64,000 nucleotides of DNA from Paulownia fortunei (GCA_019321725.1 JAGSPU010000052.1:2232001-2296000); one strand, 5' to 3'. Shown: positions 35,164 through 48,072, counted from the stretch's first letter. Made by a program: numbers and translations. The notes: a model not told the origin generated them from the sequence alone.

Positions 35164-38100
35164 ATGGCATGCAATTCGGTGACCTGCCAATCCGGGTGCT
35201 ACAGAGACCAATATTCCGTCGACGACGACGACGACCAGAAACGAAAACCGGTGCGGAAAACGGCGAAGGGCCTAATCAGGCTTCTCCACATGGCGCGATT
35301 CCAACGGTTACAGCCTCTGCATCAAGTGCAAGGTTAACGAAACCATCGCCGCTACCCACCCTGCTGTTACTGGAGGCGTGGAGATGGCGGAAGATTCTGC
35401 GCCGATTGCTTTCGGAGTAATTTGTTCGGGAAGTTTCGGTTCGCCGTCACTTCAAATGCAATGATTTCGCCTTCCGATAACGTTCTCGTAGCATTCTCTG
35501 GTGGTTCTTCATCTAGGTATTCCTCATATATGTGTTTGTGTGTGTTTCTCTACATACGTTTGTGATTTTTGAAATGTATGGCGCACTTAGAGGTAATTTA
35601 ATAAAGGACGTAGGTTCTCTAAGCTTGGAAGTTGAGCTTGAATTTAGTGTGGAGTTTGTTGATTTTTTACGTTGGGTTTGACCAGGTAATGAATGAAGAA
35701 ATGTTTTTGGAACATATTATTTACTCAAGTTCAATTCCTTGTTTGGCTTGTAAGAAATGAGGTGGAGCTTGAAGTTCATTTGAAGGATAGAAAACGAATT
35801 GAACAACGGATAGATTAGGCTAAATCATTTAAGTTACTCAAGTTCGAGCCCTTGTTTAGCTTGTTAAAGTTTGTTTCAATTGTTTTTCAGTATGAAATGA
35901 GGTCAAGTTTAAAAACCATTTGAAGTTTTGAAAACGAATTGAGCAACGTTTAGATTGGGTTAGCTCATTTACTCTTCTAGAGCTGTGAAAGTTAGGGTTG
36001 AGGGAGGGGTTTTGTTCAATCTAATAAAACTTGGAACGTTGCAATAAATTTTCACATTTTCAGGGGATTGATGGATTTGAGTTATTATAAATGTGGTCGG
36101 AGTGCATTAGCTTAGTGGTGGTTACCGTTAGAGTTGGGTTGTAAATGGTCCTTCGAAGTCAAAAGCTGGGGATAACAATGTACTGAAATTGTGGTCCCCC
36201 AAATGTTTCTTGGAGTAATGTAGCAAGAGAATTCCTTGTGAGCTTGTGGCACTTGATTGCAAACATTCATGGTCTCTACATTGATGACAACCGTGTACTC
36301 ACATGATCATGCAGCTGCCATATCATAAATTGATCATTGTGGTGAGTACACGTGTGCACCTCAACTGCAGTTAGGGTGCCATCTTATTCATTAGTGCTAC
36401 TTTTGGTGATATAGAATGGTCATTTGGATTGAAATTCATTAAAAATCTCTTGATTTTCCAATGGAATCATTTCCATTCCAATTCTTAGGTACCATTTCCT
36501 TGCTACCAGAAAAGTGTTAATAATTCATCCTTAAAGTGGCAATCTTTTCAAATATTTCATTAAAGTGGCTATCTTATATTTCATCCTTAAAATGGCAATC
36601 TTCTCAAGTGAGCAAGTAGTGTTTTCTTACTCTCTTCTAGTCTATGTTATATTGATAAACGTTAATGAAATAAGAATAATAATTTGCATCCCGAAAAAAT
36701 TTATCTGTTGTGACTTTTATTTCTAAGCATATTCTGTTATATTCAGGGTGGCTCTTCAATTTGTTCATGAGATGCAACAAAAAGCACAGAAGAATTTTGA
36801 TGCAAGTAGAGAAAGAGTATTACCAGTATTTGGAGTTGGGGTCACTTATATTGATGAAACTACCATTTATCCAGTACCTTCTAATGATTATGATAGAGCA
36901 ATCAATGAGATGGAACTCATTGTGTCAAGTTTAGCCCACCAGCGAAACAATTTTTCGTTGTTCCAACTGAAAGTATTTATTCACCTGATTTTGCTGCTGG
37001 GAGACACCTATTGACCAAGTTAGTTGTTGCTGTCAGCGATGTTACTGGAAAAGAAGATCTCCTAGAGCATCTGCGCATGCTATGTTTGCAAAAGGTTTGG
37101 CTCTCTATTACTTGCTTAATTAAACATTGGATGAGGGACAAGTGGAATTACTTTTCAGTGTGCGGTATTCTATATGCAGGCTGCTTTTGAAAATGGATAC
37201 ACCAAAATTGTGCTGGGAACATGCACATCCCGGATAGCATGTCATGTCCTTGAAGCAACCGTCAAGGTTAGCAACCAACACCCCCCCCCCCCCACACACA
37301 CACACACACACCAAACACACGCACACAGAAATGAGAAAAAGGGAAAATAAATAAAACACACAAATAAATTAATCTCCTTAAATTAAATTATTTCGGTGTT
37401 CCTTGGTTAAGTAGATATTAGAAACAGGGGAAGGCTTAGCATCAAACATCTAAAATTATTTATATATTTTTTTATCAGGGCCAGGGTTTCTCATTGGCTG
37501 CAGATATACAGTATGTTGATGCAAGGTGGAAGATACCAGTGGTGCTTCCCCTTCGTGACTGTCTGTCTGAAGAGTTGAATATGTTATGCAGTCTGGACAG
37601 GTTTGTTGCATAACACATGATGAGGTCTTCCATTAATAGTGGAAGGTCTATTTGATATTGTATAATTTTCTTTGAGTGCTTATTTTCTTTTGATATTGAA
37701 ATTATTGCTTCATGATGGACCTCTTCTTTTTTGTCAGTGCAGTTTAAAGACTGTAGAACCATTTCAGCATCCTCGTTCTGGCATCAATGGCTTAATATCC
37801 TCATTTGTAAAATTATTGCAGGTAGGAATTACACTGATGTCTCTCTCTTTAAGCTCCAGCAGCAGTCTCTTTCCACTACAACAAAAATAATAACATAAAA
37901 ATGTCAAGGCTTGGCTCAGGCTAAGAATAAATTTTTAAATGAAAATTATCTATGAGCCGATTGAGTATGGATACAACATCTTCAAAAAATTCCTTCATTT
38001 TTCAACTGATTGTGAAAGGCAGAAGTATAGACCCTTTGTCAATTAGTATGATACAATTGAGGGGCCGGTTGCAGCTCCAAGGTCTCAGTAATTCATTTTT

Positions 38101-39281
38101 CTTGCTTATATTATTGAAATCTCTAGATAAACCCTGGTGAATATGTTTCTTCTAAATAATAAAAGAATAGTTTCTTCCAAATTTTGTGAGAGTACCCCAT
38201 AGATATTCCCTTCAAGGGTTGTTTTCTGGATCCACCACTTTTGCCTACATTATGCAGAAGCAGGAAACTCATTTCCTTTTGCTTTACTTGAATACTAAAG
38301 TCATTCTTGCTTTGATTACTAGAAAAGAATTTATCTGATGGCCGAACAAATTCTTTGGCATCATAAGTTTTTGTGGAAATCCACCTTTGCTTAGGATAAC
38401 GGTGTATCACTATGTGTGTGATAAGTTGTTATGTGGTATTTGAGATGCTACACCTTGTGGACAATACACTGGGTGTGTGGATGAAATGGCCACTTGTCCA
38501 TCACGCTTGTCCATCACGCAAGCACCCGGTGTAATGTACACCTGGTGTTGCATGGATATTACCCTTGTTATGTTTTTATTTCCTCTTATTTAATTTTAGC
38601 TTATTTGTTCTGGATTATTGTCGGATCAACATTCACCGTTTGTTTTACAGGAGGAAAATCCTTCACGAGAAAGCACAATTGTAAGGACAGCAGGGAAGCT
38701 CACACCTTTCTGTTTCAATAGGACTCCGGAAGTTGGTGATCATGATGGTCATTTGGCTTCTAAGAGGAGGCAGAAGAAATACAACTTAAAGCCTAATGAA
38801 TCTCTACCCCCGAGTCTTTTTGCCTTATATGCAATAGCCCACTAAAGAAATCTAACATTTCAAGTTTGAACGGCTTTGATTATGGGGAAAGAAGTGCTGA
38901 AATCTACGCGGCTGCATGCTCAAGTTGCCAGTATCAGATTCTTCCAAAGGATACCTCATCACTGGAGTACTTTTTTTCACTGCTCCCACATTGTATGACA
39001 ACCCTGGCTAAGGATAGCCGTGACAACCAAAAGTTGCTGAGGTGACATTTTATACCAGTTTTTGGTTCTATGCATCAAGAAACCAATTAAATATTTGATT
39101 TTGGTTTTCCCTTCTGGAACATGCCATGTTTTGCACTTTGAAGAAAAGTTCAATGCCAGGTCATCATTTTTGTAATTTGATCAACTATGTGCCCTATCTT
39201 TCTAAACGTTTCCTTCTTTTTGGTTTATCCAGGGACCAAATACAAGATTGTTTGTTGTCAGATAGCGATGATGGAACCTGA
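35164..39281 (+). CDS. CTU2: Cytoplasmic tRNA 2-thiolation protein 2, with 1-bp breaks
   Basis: CTU2/NCS2 pairs with CTU1 to thiolate U34 of cytosolic tRNA Lys, Glu and Gln. Exons: 35164-35516, 36747-37094, 37180-37266, 37479-37600, 37743-37821, 38651-39041, 39233-39281. The start MACNSVTCQSGCY is the conserved N-terminus. Later blocks are CIKCKVNET, GGRFCADCFRSNLFGKFRFA, MISPSDNVLVAFSGGSSSRV (PP-loop-like), VALQFVHEMQ, GKEDLLEHLRMLCLQK, LGTCTSRIACHVLEATVKGQ, ADIQYVDARWKIPVVLPLRD, EENPSRESTIVRTAGKLTPF and the CxxC-bearing C-terminus with CSSCQYQILPKD. Frame slips occur between 35230 and 35297 (net +1 or -2), near 35383 (one G short), near 36942 and in the C run near 38810. Each is repaired by a single small indel, and total exon lengths then fit the splice phases. 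Confidence 0.9.
36532..36606. repeat. Short degenerate triplicate in CTU2 intron 1
   Basis: Three similar segments, TCATCCTTAAAGTGGCAATC, TTCATTAAAGTGGCTATCTT and TCATCCTTAAAATGGCAATC, follow each other within 75 bases of the intron. Probably slippage-derived; no function seen. Confidence 0.65.
37279..37328. repeat. Poly-C / (CA)n microsatellite in CTU2 intron 3
   Basis: About 13 C residues run into about nine CA units and then CAAACACACGCACAC. It sits just inside the donor of exon 37180-37266. Confidence 0.9.
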
Positions 39282-40567
39282 ATCAGTGATTTTTCAATTT
39301 TGCCCTCGACAATGTACCTAATCAGTTTTTATCATTTTCTCATGCTGAAGATTAGCCTCTGCATTCCTTGACCTGGCGAAGTGGAGGCAATGACTAGCAG
39401 CTGGAAGCTGGATAGGAGAGTGAAATAACTTCATGCATTATTATTGCAAGTTGATTAGTTGGTTTGTCTGAAATAGTGCCTGGAGACAACTGATTGAAGC
39501 AATCAAAGTTCAATTTTGATGTGTAGAACCAATTAAAGATGTACAGTTGCTATTTAGAAATAAGTACGGATCCTTGCATGGGATAGCTTTGTGCTGTTTG
39601 ACGGGAAAATGCTGAAACCATCATCACTGTAATGTTGTACGTTCAGTTGTAGGATCAGAAATTGCAGCTGCAAGAGCTGTGTTGTCCAAATTGTTGTTGG
39701 CTGAAACCCTGCTGTCCTCTAAGTTAGTCTTACAACTGTCAGAAACCGAGAAGTATTAAGAAATGAAAATGCGGTATAACTTGATCCGCTAATCAGACTA
39801 TTCTTGAATGGTGATTGTATTCCCTTGAATACCAGAGCACTAAGTGCTGCTTTCTTGTTCTACAGATGTACATCAACATTAGTTAAAAGTATAAAATAAG
39901 TAAAATTTTCAAGCACTCAAACGCTCCGAAACTTAATGTAGTATATCAAAAAAACAAGACAGTGCTGTATTACAAAACAGAGTCAACTTCAGTTCCAAGG
40001 TTCGATTCAAAAAGAGTCTAATTCATGATTAAGCATGCTAAAATACTTCCATTTTATACTCAACCAAAAGCTTTGCAAATATGATGATGCACGAGGGGGA
40101 ATGCCCGTGTCATTTGAGCATAGTAAGATTATTGCTATGTATTATATAAAAGAACACATAGGGAAAGACCACTATCTAAATTTGAGTATTCGTGCAACCA
40201 TGCATGTGGCGATTTTCTTCAAAAACCTCCCAAAAAAGAAAAAAATTAATCAACATGGAAGTATTTTGGGAAAGTTCATATACATAAGATGTGAAGTCAT
40301 ATATCAACACACATTAACACCAAAAAAGTATAATAAACATATTGATCGGCATTTCAATCATCCTTACAGCCAGGTAATTCCACAAAAGTCTACTTTGATC
40401 ATTCAGATTGATGAACAGTACATCTAGTGAACTTCAATTCACAGACATCATATAAAGACTGAATAAACAGACCCATAGTCTAATGCACAAATACTCGCTG
40501 TCAGGCCATGATGCAAGATGCTTGCCTCGGCACAAAATCCATACAGGCTACATGTTTTCACCAATTT
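39282..40567. other. Convergent 3' flank between CTU2 and NTAQ1
   Basis: Both neighbouring genes end here. The stretch is AT-rich with no recognised gene; a 130-codon open frame at 40035-40427 has no family resemblance. Confidence 0.6.
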
Positions 40568-42967
40568 TCAGGAAATCTGAGAAAAAAATTCCTCTAATTG
40601 GCTTTCACCACTAACCACCAAGTTTTTGGGTCAATACCATATCTACTGTATCAGCTCCAATGCTTTTTACGACATCGACCGAGGACATTCCATGTACTCA
40701 TTCAAAGTTGTGAGTAGTTCCCATCTACATAAACAAAATACAGTCATAGAATAGGTAGCAGACAAAACAATGACATTGACTGAAAACAACTTTACCCTGA
40801 GAAGTAAAATGAATCACTAAGAATCAAACATATAGCATAGTAATCCAGACTTCAGAAAAGTGTCATGAGGAGGTATATTGCTTCAACTCTCCAAACTTCA
40901 GAGACAAGGCCCAGAAGGCATTCCTTCTTTCACATATAACTGTTTTGCAAAGGGGTGAAGAAGAATATCTTACACATTTCTTTTTTAGCAAGGGAGGACA
41001 AATATTTCTTGTATTGCCAGTGTTGACACACTCAATGCAAGTGCTTAATTTTTCAGAAATTATGAAAAACAAATGAATAATTATTCATTTATTTAATTCT
41101 ACAACTAATTTTATTTGGAATCTTTATATAGTAATACAAAATGGAAGAGGGGTGTAAGTAACTACCTAGGTCTGTTAAATGGTGTTGATCTATCAAGTGG
41201 AAACCTCTTAAGATGAGGTAGCCATCTTAAAACGATGTCATGATCTTAGATTAGATTCACAAGAATTATTTACATGTAGTGTGAAAACAAAGTTCATCAA
41301 AATAAATTTTACCTTCAGCAACAATTACTTCATATGAAGGTGGTGGAAAAACCCAATTTCCAGCAGAATCTTTCATGTGTCTTCTATCAGATGCAAAAGA
41401 TTGCAGGAATATTGGCGCATGTACAATCCGGAAAACCCTGAAATTACCAAATTGAACTGTTTTCAAACAGAGAAAAGGACTTCACTCAAAATTATTCCTG
41501 GTTATTGTCAACCATGCATATGGTTTACTTTAGGTGCAACTTGGCTAAGGACAGAGTAATTGTTCAGCAAATTCAGATTTGCTGTGCATGTGCCTTAACC
41601 AAATATTTCTAATATGGTATACCTTCTAGAATTTGTTAATTTTCTAGCTTAAGTATAGCATATGGTAAATAAATGGAGAAATAGAACAATAGTAGAATTT
41701 TGCTCCTTCTGCAGAAAGAATTCCTTCAGAGACCAAAAAATTCAATCTAGCAGAGAAGGTATGATTATAGCTGCAGTGGGTCATGGAGACAAAACTCCAA
41801 TTTGCAGTTTATCTGTGTCCGATAATCCTCACAAAGTTGCAGCATTAACATACACATAAAATATTTTTCCTCCGACAAAATGTCAGGACAGCACCTAATC
41901 ATTCTTACCTATGAAACTCGGAAAATAGCTGAAATGAAGGCCGAATAGTTTCAGCTACATATGTGGCCAGTGGAGAAGGAAAAGGAAGACTTGAATCTAA
42001 ATCCCACACTAGATGAGGCAAGTTGCTTTCTTTTCTTTTCTGCAAGAGGCATCATGAGACATGACAGTGAAAACATTTTTTTTTCCTTGCCACATGAAGT
42101 ACCTTTATTGGTCAGACAGTTCCATCCTCAATAAGATAACAGAATAAGATCCTTACTTGCACACATATAACATGATAATCCCAGAGAATTACCCCATCTG
42201 CTCTCTGGCTTGCCTTCTGATGCCACAATGGAATCTGAGAAAAAGTAATCAATTTGAGTCTCAGTTTATCAACCTTGTAATATAATTTTTTTAACAATAC
42301 CAAAATTTCAAATAAGTTGACTTTTTATGATTTCATTCATCCAGCATTTCAGAAATGCAGACAAGGATTAAGATTGATCAAAATTACTAGCCTGCTTTTT
42401 TTCATTGGAAATGAAAACCACATATAGATCAGAACCATCTGATTTTGCTATCCCATCCTCGCTCAGCTTCTTGCACAGCAAGTATACATTCTCCTCACTA
42501 TCAAAATAAACAAGAAACAAAAAGTTGTAAAATTTAGCATCCAATCTGAAGGAAATTGCTAAGATCAAAAAAAAATAACCAACCAAAATTAACTATAAAG
42601 TTCATCAATCAAAATAATCAAGAAACAGTGAGCTAAAATCACACACGATCAAAAAAATTTCCACAGATGAAACATTAATAGCACAAAACTATAAGGCGAA
42701 ATTTTAGTATATGCTAATCATAACAAAATATCTGTAGTGCATTCTCAAGATTACACCATGTACTGCCCATGTAAAAGTTAGCCAATAAATTCATAAACGA
42801 ATTCCAAGATTGACCCAGAACAAGAAAATAGTTAAAAAGTATTAACAGAGCCAACCCAAGAAAGTATATATATAAATTTACCAGTAATAAGGGGTGTGAT
42901 GGAAACGAGAAACTCCCAGAGGGGTAGTAGCTAATGATGAAGAAGAAGATGCGTCCAAATTCACCAT
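40568..42967 (-). CDS. NTAQ1: Protein N-terminal glutamine amidohydrolase (WDYHV family)
   Basis: NTAQ1 deamidates N-terminal Gln to Glu, feeding substrates to the Arg/N-degron pathway in the cytosol or nucleus. Minus-strand exons: 42967-42882, 42497-42392, 42234-42157, 42039-41909, 41437-41313, 40724-40568. It starts [12 protein letters not shown], then [19 protein letters not shown], where the catalytic Cys codon is split by intron 1 (TG|T). The catalytic His lies in the signature WDYHVICVQ and the catalytic Asp in [10 protein letters not shown]; further blocks are [20 protein letters not shown] and [11 protein letters not shown]. Exons 1-5 are open. Exon 6 keeps family-like sequence (HNLNEYM-like and MVLTQKLG) only if several one- or two-base slips are allowed, so its exact end (TGA at 40570-40568) is less certain. 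Intron 2 has a GC donor. Confidence 0.9.
42235..42391 (-). other. GC-AG intron 2 of NTAQ1
   Basis: The exon ends AAAAAGCAG at 42392 and the intron starts GCTAGTAATT; the acceptor is TTCTCAG|ATTCC. The join reads [14 protein letters not shown], as in the family, in phase 0. No GT close by keeps this join. Confidence 0.7.
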
Positions 42968-43224
42968 CTTTTGAGCATATTTTCTTGATTTCCTATGATT
43001 CTTGTTTCTATATCGTTTACCATCGTAGCAAATGGGCTCCAATTTTCCAAATTCTTTACGGGCCTTAAAGAAATCAACCCAATAATTTTGACAGTGAGGA
43101 ATTTATATGTTTGGGCTTTAGTAAACTAAAAATGCCCATTTCCCCTCCTACGACAGCCCATTTAAGTTTTGGGCCCACTAACTTCATTTAACATAGCACT
43201 CTTTCAGATTAGAATAGAAGCCCA
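42968..43224. promoter_or_regulatory. Bidirectional promoter between NTAQ1 and the DTW gene
   Basis: Only 257 bases separate the two ATGs, which face outward. The interval holds at least seven GGGCC/GGGCT/GCCCA motifs: AATGGGCTCC at 43031, CGGGCC at 43059, TTGGGCTTTA at 43111, ATGCCCATT near 43132, CAGCCCATT near 43154, TTGGGCCCAC near 43169 and AAGCCCAATG near 43218. These resemble site II/UP1 elements common in plant promoters for translation-related genes. No TATA box stands out. Confidence 0.6.
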
Positions 43225-44786
43225 ATGGACTTGCCTGAAGCACCCACCTCCGTCGCCGCTGCCGCCACCTCCTCCGCCGGCGACTACCAACCAGACGGCG
43301 GCTGACTTGCACCACCGGATGCGGACGCCCTATAAGCGTGTGCCTCTGCCACACCCTCCCTTCAACTCCCCTGCCCACGGCCACAAAAGTCGTCATCCTC
43401 CACCACCCCACGAGCGCCGCCACAAGCTCGCCACCGTCCCCCTCCTCTCCAAATGCCTCCAAAACTGCGAAATCATCGTCGGACGTAAGCTGAAGTACGG
43501 CCAATCGAAGCTTCTTGCTTCTCTCCACGATCAAGCCTGTGAAAACCCCAATTTGCCTCTCGGTCGAGCTCTTTATCTCTTCCCTGGTATGAAGATCAAA
43601 CTGAAAAGGTTTTTCCTTTTCCCTATTTCCGTCTCATTTGAGCTGCTGCATTTAACTGTTGAATGTACCTTGTTCTGTAACACTTGGACCTTGCTTTATT
43701 TAATCTTTCTACGATAAACGCCTGCGAAACAATATTGTGCGAAATTAATGAAAAAATGATGTGTAAATCACAAAAGTCTCTCTTGAACGTAAATGCATTT
43801 ACCTCGTGTTTTCTTCTCTAACCATACATGAGAGAATGATATATAAGGTTTTTCTTCTGGGAAATTTGGGATTCAAATATAGCCAAATGTTTCTTAAGGA
43901 GCTAATCTTATGTTCTTGCCATCAATAAGTTTATATGTTGAGATGGAGTTCCAATTTTGAGGCAAGAGGGTGACACAGTTAGTGAGGCACTATGTGTCTA
44001 GATTGTTTGTATTCGATTTCTTTTGTGGAAAAAAAAAAAAAAAAAAAGAACCAATTTGGTGTATCTTGGAAGTTGTTTTTGTGTTTAAAGCCATACCATA
44101 CGGTAATAAATTTTGTCTGGGATGATCTACTGGCACAAATTAATAATCATAAACTCTTGGTGATGCAGAATGGAAAGCTTTGGTTGAACATTATGTAGTT
44201 CTATTGCATGATATAAGCCACGGAGCTTGAATGACTCAGGAAACTTTTTGTTTACTTTTTCTGTTTCTTTTACCTCTTTTTACACATTCATAACATACAG
44301 ATGTGTTTCTGGTATTGATGGGAGTATTCTGTAGGTCCAAATGCTTTGCCATTAGTTGAAGTCAATCAGATCTATTCGTCTCTTGATGATGTTGCCAGGG
44401 ATGATCTCGTTCTGATTGTTTTTGACGGAACTTGGAAGCACGCCAAGGAAATGGTGCTAGCAAGTTTATCATTTTTATCCAAGTTTGCCATTCAAGTTTG
44501 TTTAGATTTTGATGCTCGGGCTGATGGTGGGACTATTTTTGACTCAGAATTGATATTAAGGAAAGAACCATTTGCTGGGTGTATGAGTACAATGGAGGCA
44601 GTTGCCAGGTGTTTACGAGTCCTTGAGCCTAATGGTATTGATATTGAGTCGAGGATAATTGAGGTTTTAAGAGCTATGGTTAGTTTTCAGGCTTGCTTCT
44701 TGAAACCCTTGAGGCCAAGACCAAAGTTAATGAAAAATAATACAGGGAAAAAAGAGAAGAATGATAGCACTGACTCACTCTGTTAA
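43225..44786 (+). CDS. DTW-domain tRNA-uridine aminocarboxypropyltransferase (DTWD2-like), two 1-bp breaks
   Basis: The family transfers the aminocarboxypropyl group of S-adenosylmethionine to uridines of tRNA (acp3U). Exon 1 is 43225-43586 and exon 2 44335-44786, joined as LYLFPG-PNALPLVEVNQ. It starts MDLPEAPTSV. The Cys-rich entry motif CGRPISVCLCHTLP, KVVILHHP, HKLATVPLLSKCLQNCEIIV, YGQSKLLASLHDQA, the signature VFDGTWKHAKEM and ILRKEPFAGCMSTMEAVARC are all present. The C-terminus is basic (KKEKND). Two frame slips lie in exon 1: one base missing between the start and CGRP (before 43320), and one missing C in the run near 43413, after VVILHH. With both allowed the exon length fits the splice phase. 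Confidence 0.88.
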
Positions 44787-47700
44787 TGATATTGAAGTTC
44801 TTATTTCATTTTGCTAATTTGTAGTAGTTCTCCAGCAACTTTAAAAAAAATGAGTGGTGTGGAGGGTACTAGTTTAATCCACCTGCTCTTTTCCACTATG
44901 TTAAGATATAATATTTTTCAGTGATCTCCAGAGAATTTAATTTGAACTATGCAAAGGCATGACACTTGCTAGCAGTTAGATCTTCTTTATTTTACTCTTT
45001 TCTTTCTTACTAATTGTAGTTCTATTGTTTTACATTTCCCATATTAATGGGAGGACATTATTGCAATGATTAACTTGAGTTTAACATTGAACAGAAAAGT
45101 TAAGCAAGAATTAATTAAGAAAAGAAGAAGAACAAAAATTTGTAAGGCTTCAAGAATCTCAAGAATTGTTAAGTTTATGGTGAAAGTACGTAGATGTGCT
45201 TAATTATATGTATTTGAGTCCCTTGATTTTGAAACTTCACGGGTTCCTCTGAAGCTGAAGTTGTTTAATTGAATTCAATATTCGAAAAATGTGCTTTCTG
45301 CCTTTCTTCTTCTTTCTTTTAACCCAGGAAACATGTGTCCTTTGTCGCATTGGTGGTTGGCTGCCACTCCAAAAAACAGTGTGCAAGTATATTGGGTGCA
45401 TATAGTAGATCATATAAACCTATCTTGCAAGTAAGTAGTAGGTTTAGTTCTTATTTTGCATCAAATCATAGCAGCACAGAAACTTCATCGCTTGGCGGTG
45501 TCTTCTTTGGTGTCTGAAATCATGTGGTCTATGGACAGAATTTCAGTTCACCTTGCCCCTTGGTGAAATAATTCTATGCCTTTCTACGAAAGGGCATATT
45601 TTCAGTTTACTGCCACCCAACTTTGTTTGCTTTTATAATTGTTTATCAACAATAACTTGTTCTAGATAAAGTATAAACCAAAACTGATATTCTTGTACCG
45701 ATTTCTTTTCTCTTGTTACACATGATTGACCTTTCATGTGTTATAAATTCTCAAATTTACTTGCCAGATCTTTTTGGGATATGGTTGTGACTGATTAATA
45801 CAATTCAAAGATGGACATGTTCCTTTATTGGAATTGAGGGCCTGTGTTGTTCATGTCAGGCTGGTGGTGGGGGTCCTCAAATGCTTTATCTTTTCTTTTA
45901 TCCCATGATAAGTGTGCTCTGGATTGCCCTCCATGTCCTGTTCAGCAGTTCTGGTCTATTCATCTGTATCATCTCTCACTTCTGATATAAGTGAGGCTCA
46001 AGCCACAAGCACCACGCCTGCCCCTGGTTTCGACTCTCTATACCTTCCTTCTTTGTTGTTCCATAGTAATGCTTGCCAAATGATAATAAGTTGTTCATAA
46101 TGTGTACAGAGGTAGACAGGTAGATGGATAGTTGTATGGAGAGTTTTTTGAGCATCTCAAGGTAAACCATTTGTTGAATTTTCCCAAGTAGCCTCTTTAA
46201 TGTTTTCTGGTGGCAAGATAATGTAGCAGCAGTGCCACTTGATGAACAACTGATCATAGTTATGCTTGTTTTTATTTTATGAGTTGCTTATGGCCCTTGC
46301 ATTCTTCAGTTTTGTTATGTCTTGTACTTGGGGGGCTTTTACTTTTATTTCACTTTACTATTGCTTGTGGGGGTTCTTCTGGTGTTACTTGGATATAAGT
46401 AATGTAAGGATATAAGTAATGTATTCAAATGCATGTTACACCAAGTAAAGTGTACATCGAGTAAAAATTTATCCTTCATCTACATATACACATATATAAT
46501 TTTTGTATATAGATAAAGGGTGAATGTTACATCCAATATAACCCTACTAGATGTACTATTAGGAGACCCGTAGAGGATGTGTAGAAGAGCTTATTCCAAA
46601 GGGCTTTCTACCAAAGTTGTCAAGTGCAACTGTACAATGTTTATAAACTCAAATTACCTCAAACGTATTATATAATAAAAATTTTATTTAATATATTCAC
46701 GTTACATGTAGATGATATGGAAAATGATTTAAGATTGTGGCTTATATACATTACTTAATTGTCATCCAATTGATATAGTATAAATAAATAAATATACAAT
46801 AAATATATTATGTGTGGTCAATGACAATTCTGTAAAATATTAGAAAAGAAAAAAAAAAAAAACAATGTTCTTAAACAAATTGAAATTGACTGAAGTAGGG
46901 CAGGCTGGCAGGAGTGATTTGAGGTTTGATTTAGGTTAACCGTCCTTGGGACATATTCTGACATTTTATATGAGATTTTCATAAACTTTATCGATTAGGG
47001 GCAGATTGGGTCATTTTAGCAGCGTTAGATTTTCAAAATTTCATAATTATGTGGTCAAAAGAAAAGCATATTTTGCAGTTTTTTTGTTGGTTTTCTTGGA
47101 AATGTCATTTTCAGTGAGTCGGTTTTCCCAATTTGAATCCCAGGCCCGTCTGCTAAAGCCACCGACCAAACCGGCCAATTCTTGGTTTCTTTCTGTATAT
47201 CCTCTCCGTGTCAGTGTCAGGACTTTTGGTCAAATTTGAATCAATTTATTAATTTTATATTATTATTTAAAAAATAATTAAGAATTAGTTTCATCATACT
47301 ATTTTTTTAATTGAGAGAGTTGTTTTCGAAAAAAACATATTTAATTTTAAGAAAAATGAAGTGACAAAAATAGAACAGTGGGAGTAATATATATTAAAAT
47401 ATAATGATACTACAATTTCTAATTAATGTCTAAAATGTTTTATCATAATCATTCAAAGGACTAATTGATTTTAACCATAATCTTTCATTCAATTTTTTTT
47501 TCAAATAGTAATTATGAAGTTCAATCAAACCAACAACAACTTCTTGCAAAATAAAATATGTCATAATCAAATTTCTATATGCAAGCAAAAGTTACACCTA
47601 TGAAATTAACATGAAAGTCATATGAAAAAACGAAACAAATTTAAAATGGGTAAAAACTTTTAGGATAATTATTTGCACCAATCTTATAAATTTATAACTT

Positions 47701-48072
47701 GATTTCTTTAATGATTAAAAAAATATTTCAAAAGAAGGAAATAAAATTTTCAAATTAATGAAGGGTACCCCAATGGGAGAGATGAGATGCTATAGGCATG
47801 ATGGCAGGCAAAAAGCCAAACACCAACAGCACCTTCAGATAAATAAATTTATAAAAATAAAAATTAAAAAAAAATATTGAATATTGATAAATAAATAAAA
47901 AGGAAAGATGAAAAGCCTTCACTGGTTTGTCCAACTCATAAATTTGATTATTTTCCTAAAATATGTGGTTATTTGTATATTCTATTTATTGCTGAAGGAG
48001 ATTTAGAGTAACTATTATGATCTCTTTTATTTTATTTTATTTTATTTATAATCCAGATATTCCAATTTTGTC
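44787..48072. other. Intergenic DNA downstream of the DTW gene
   Basis: AT-rich spacer without recognised genes. A transcript tail of the DTW gene is likely at the left end. Open frames at 45335, 45912 and 47006 are short and resemble nothing known to me. Confidence 0.55.

Noticed and set aside
40035..40427. 130-codon open frame between CTU2 and NTAQ1
   Set aside because: Low-complexity, no recognisable family, and located in the convergent 3' flank.
43169..43717. 182-codon open frame across exon 1 of the DTW gene
   Set aside because: It starts upstream of the true ATG, reads the wrong frame until the slip near 43413, then runs through the donor at 43587 into the intron.
47006..47239. 77-codon frame with a hydrophobic stretch
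   Set aside because: Isolated in AT-rich repeats, no promoter-like context and no family resemblance.
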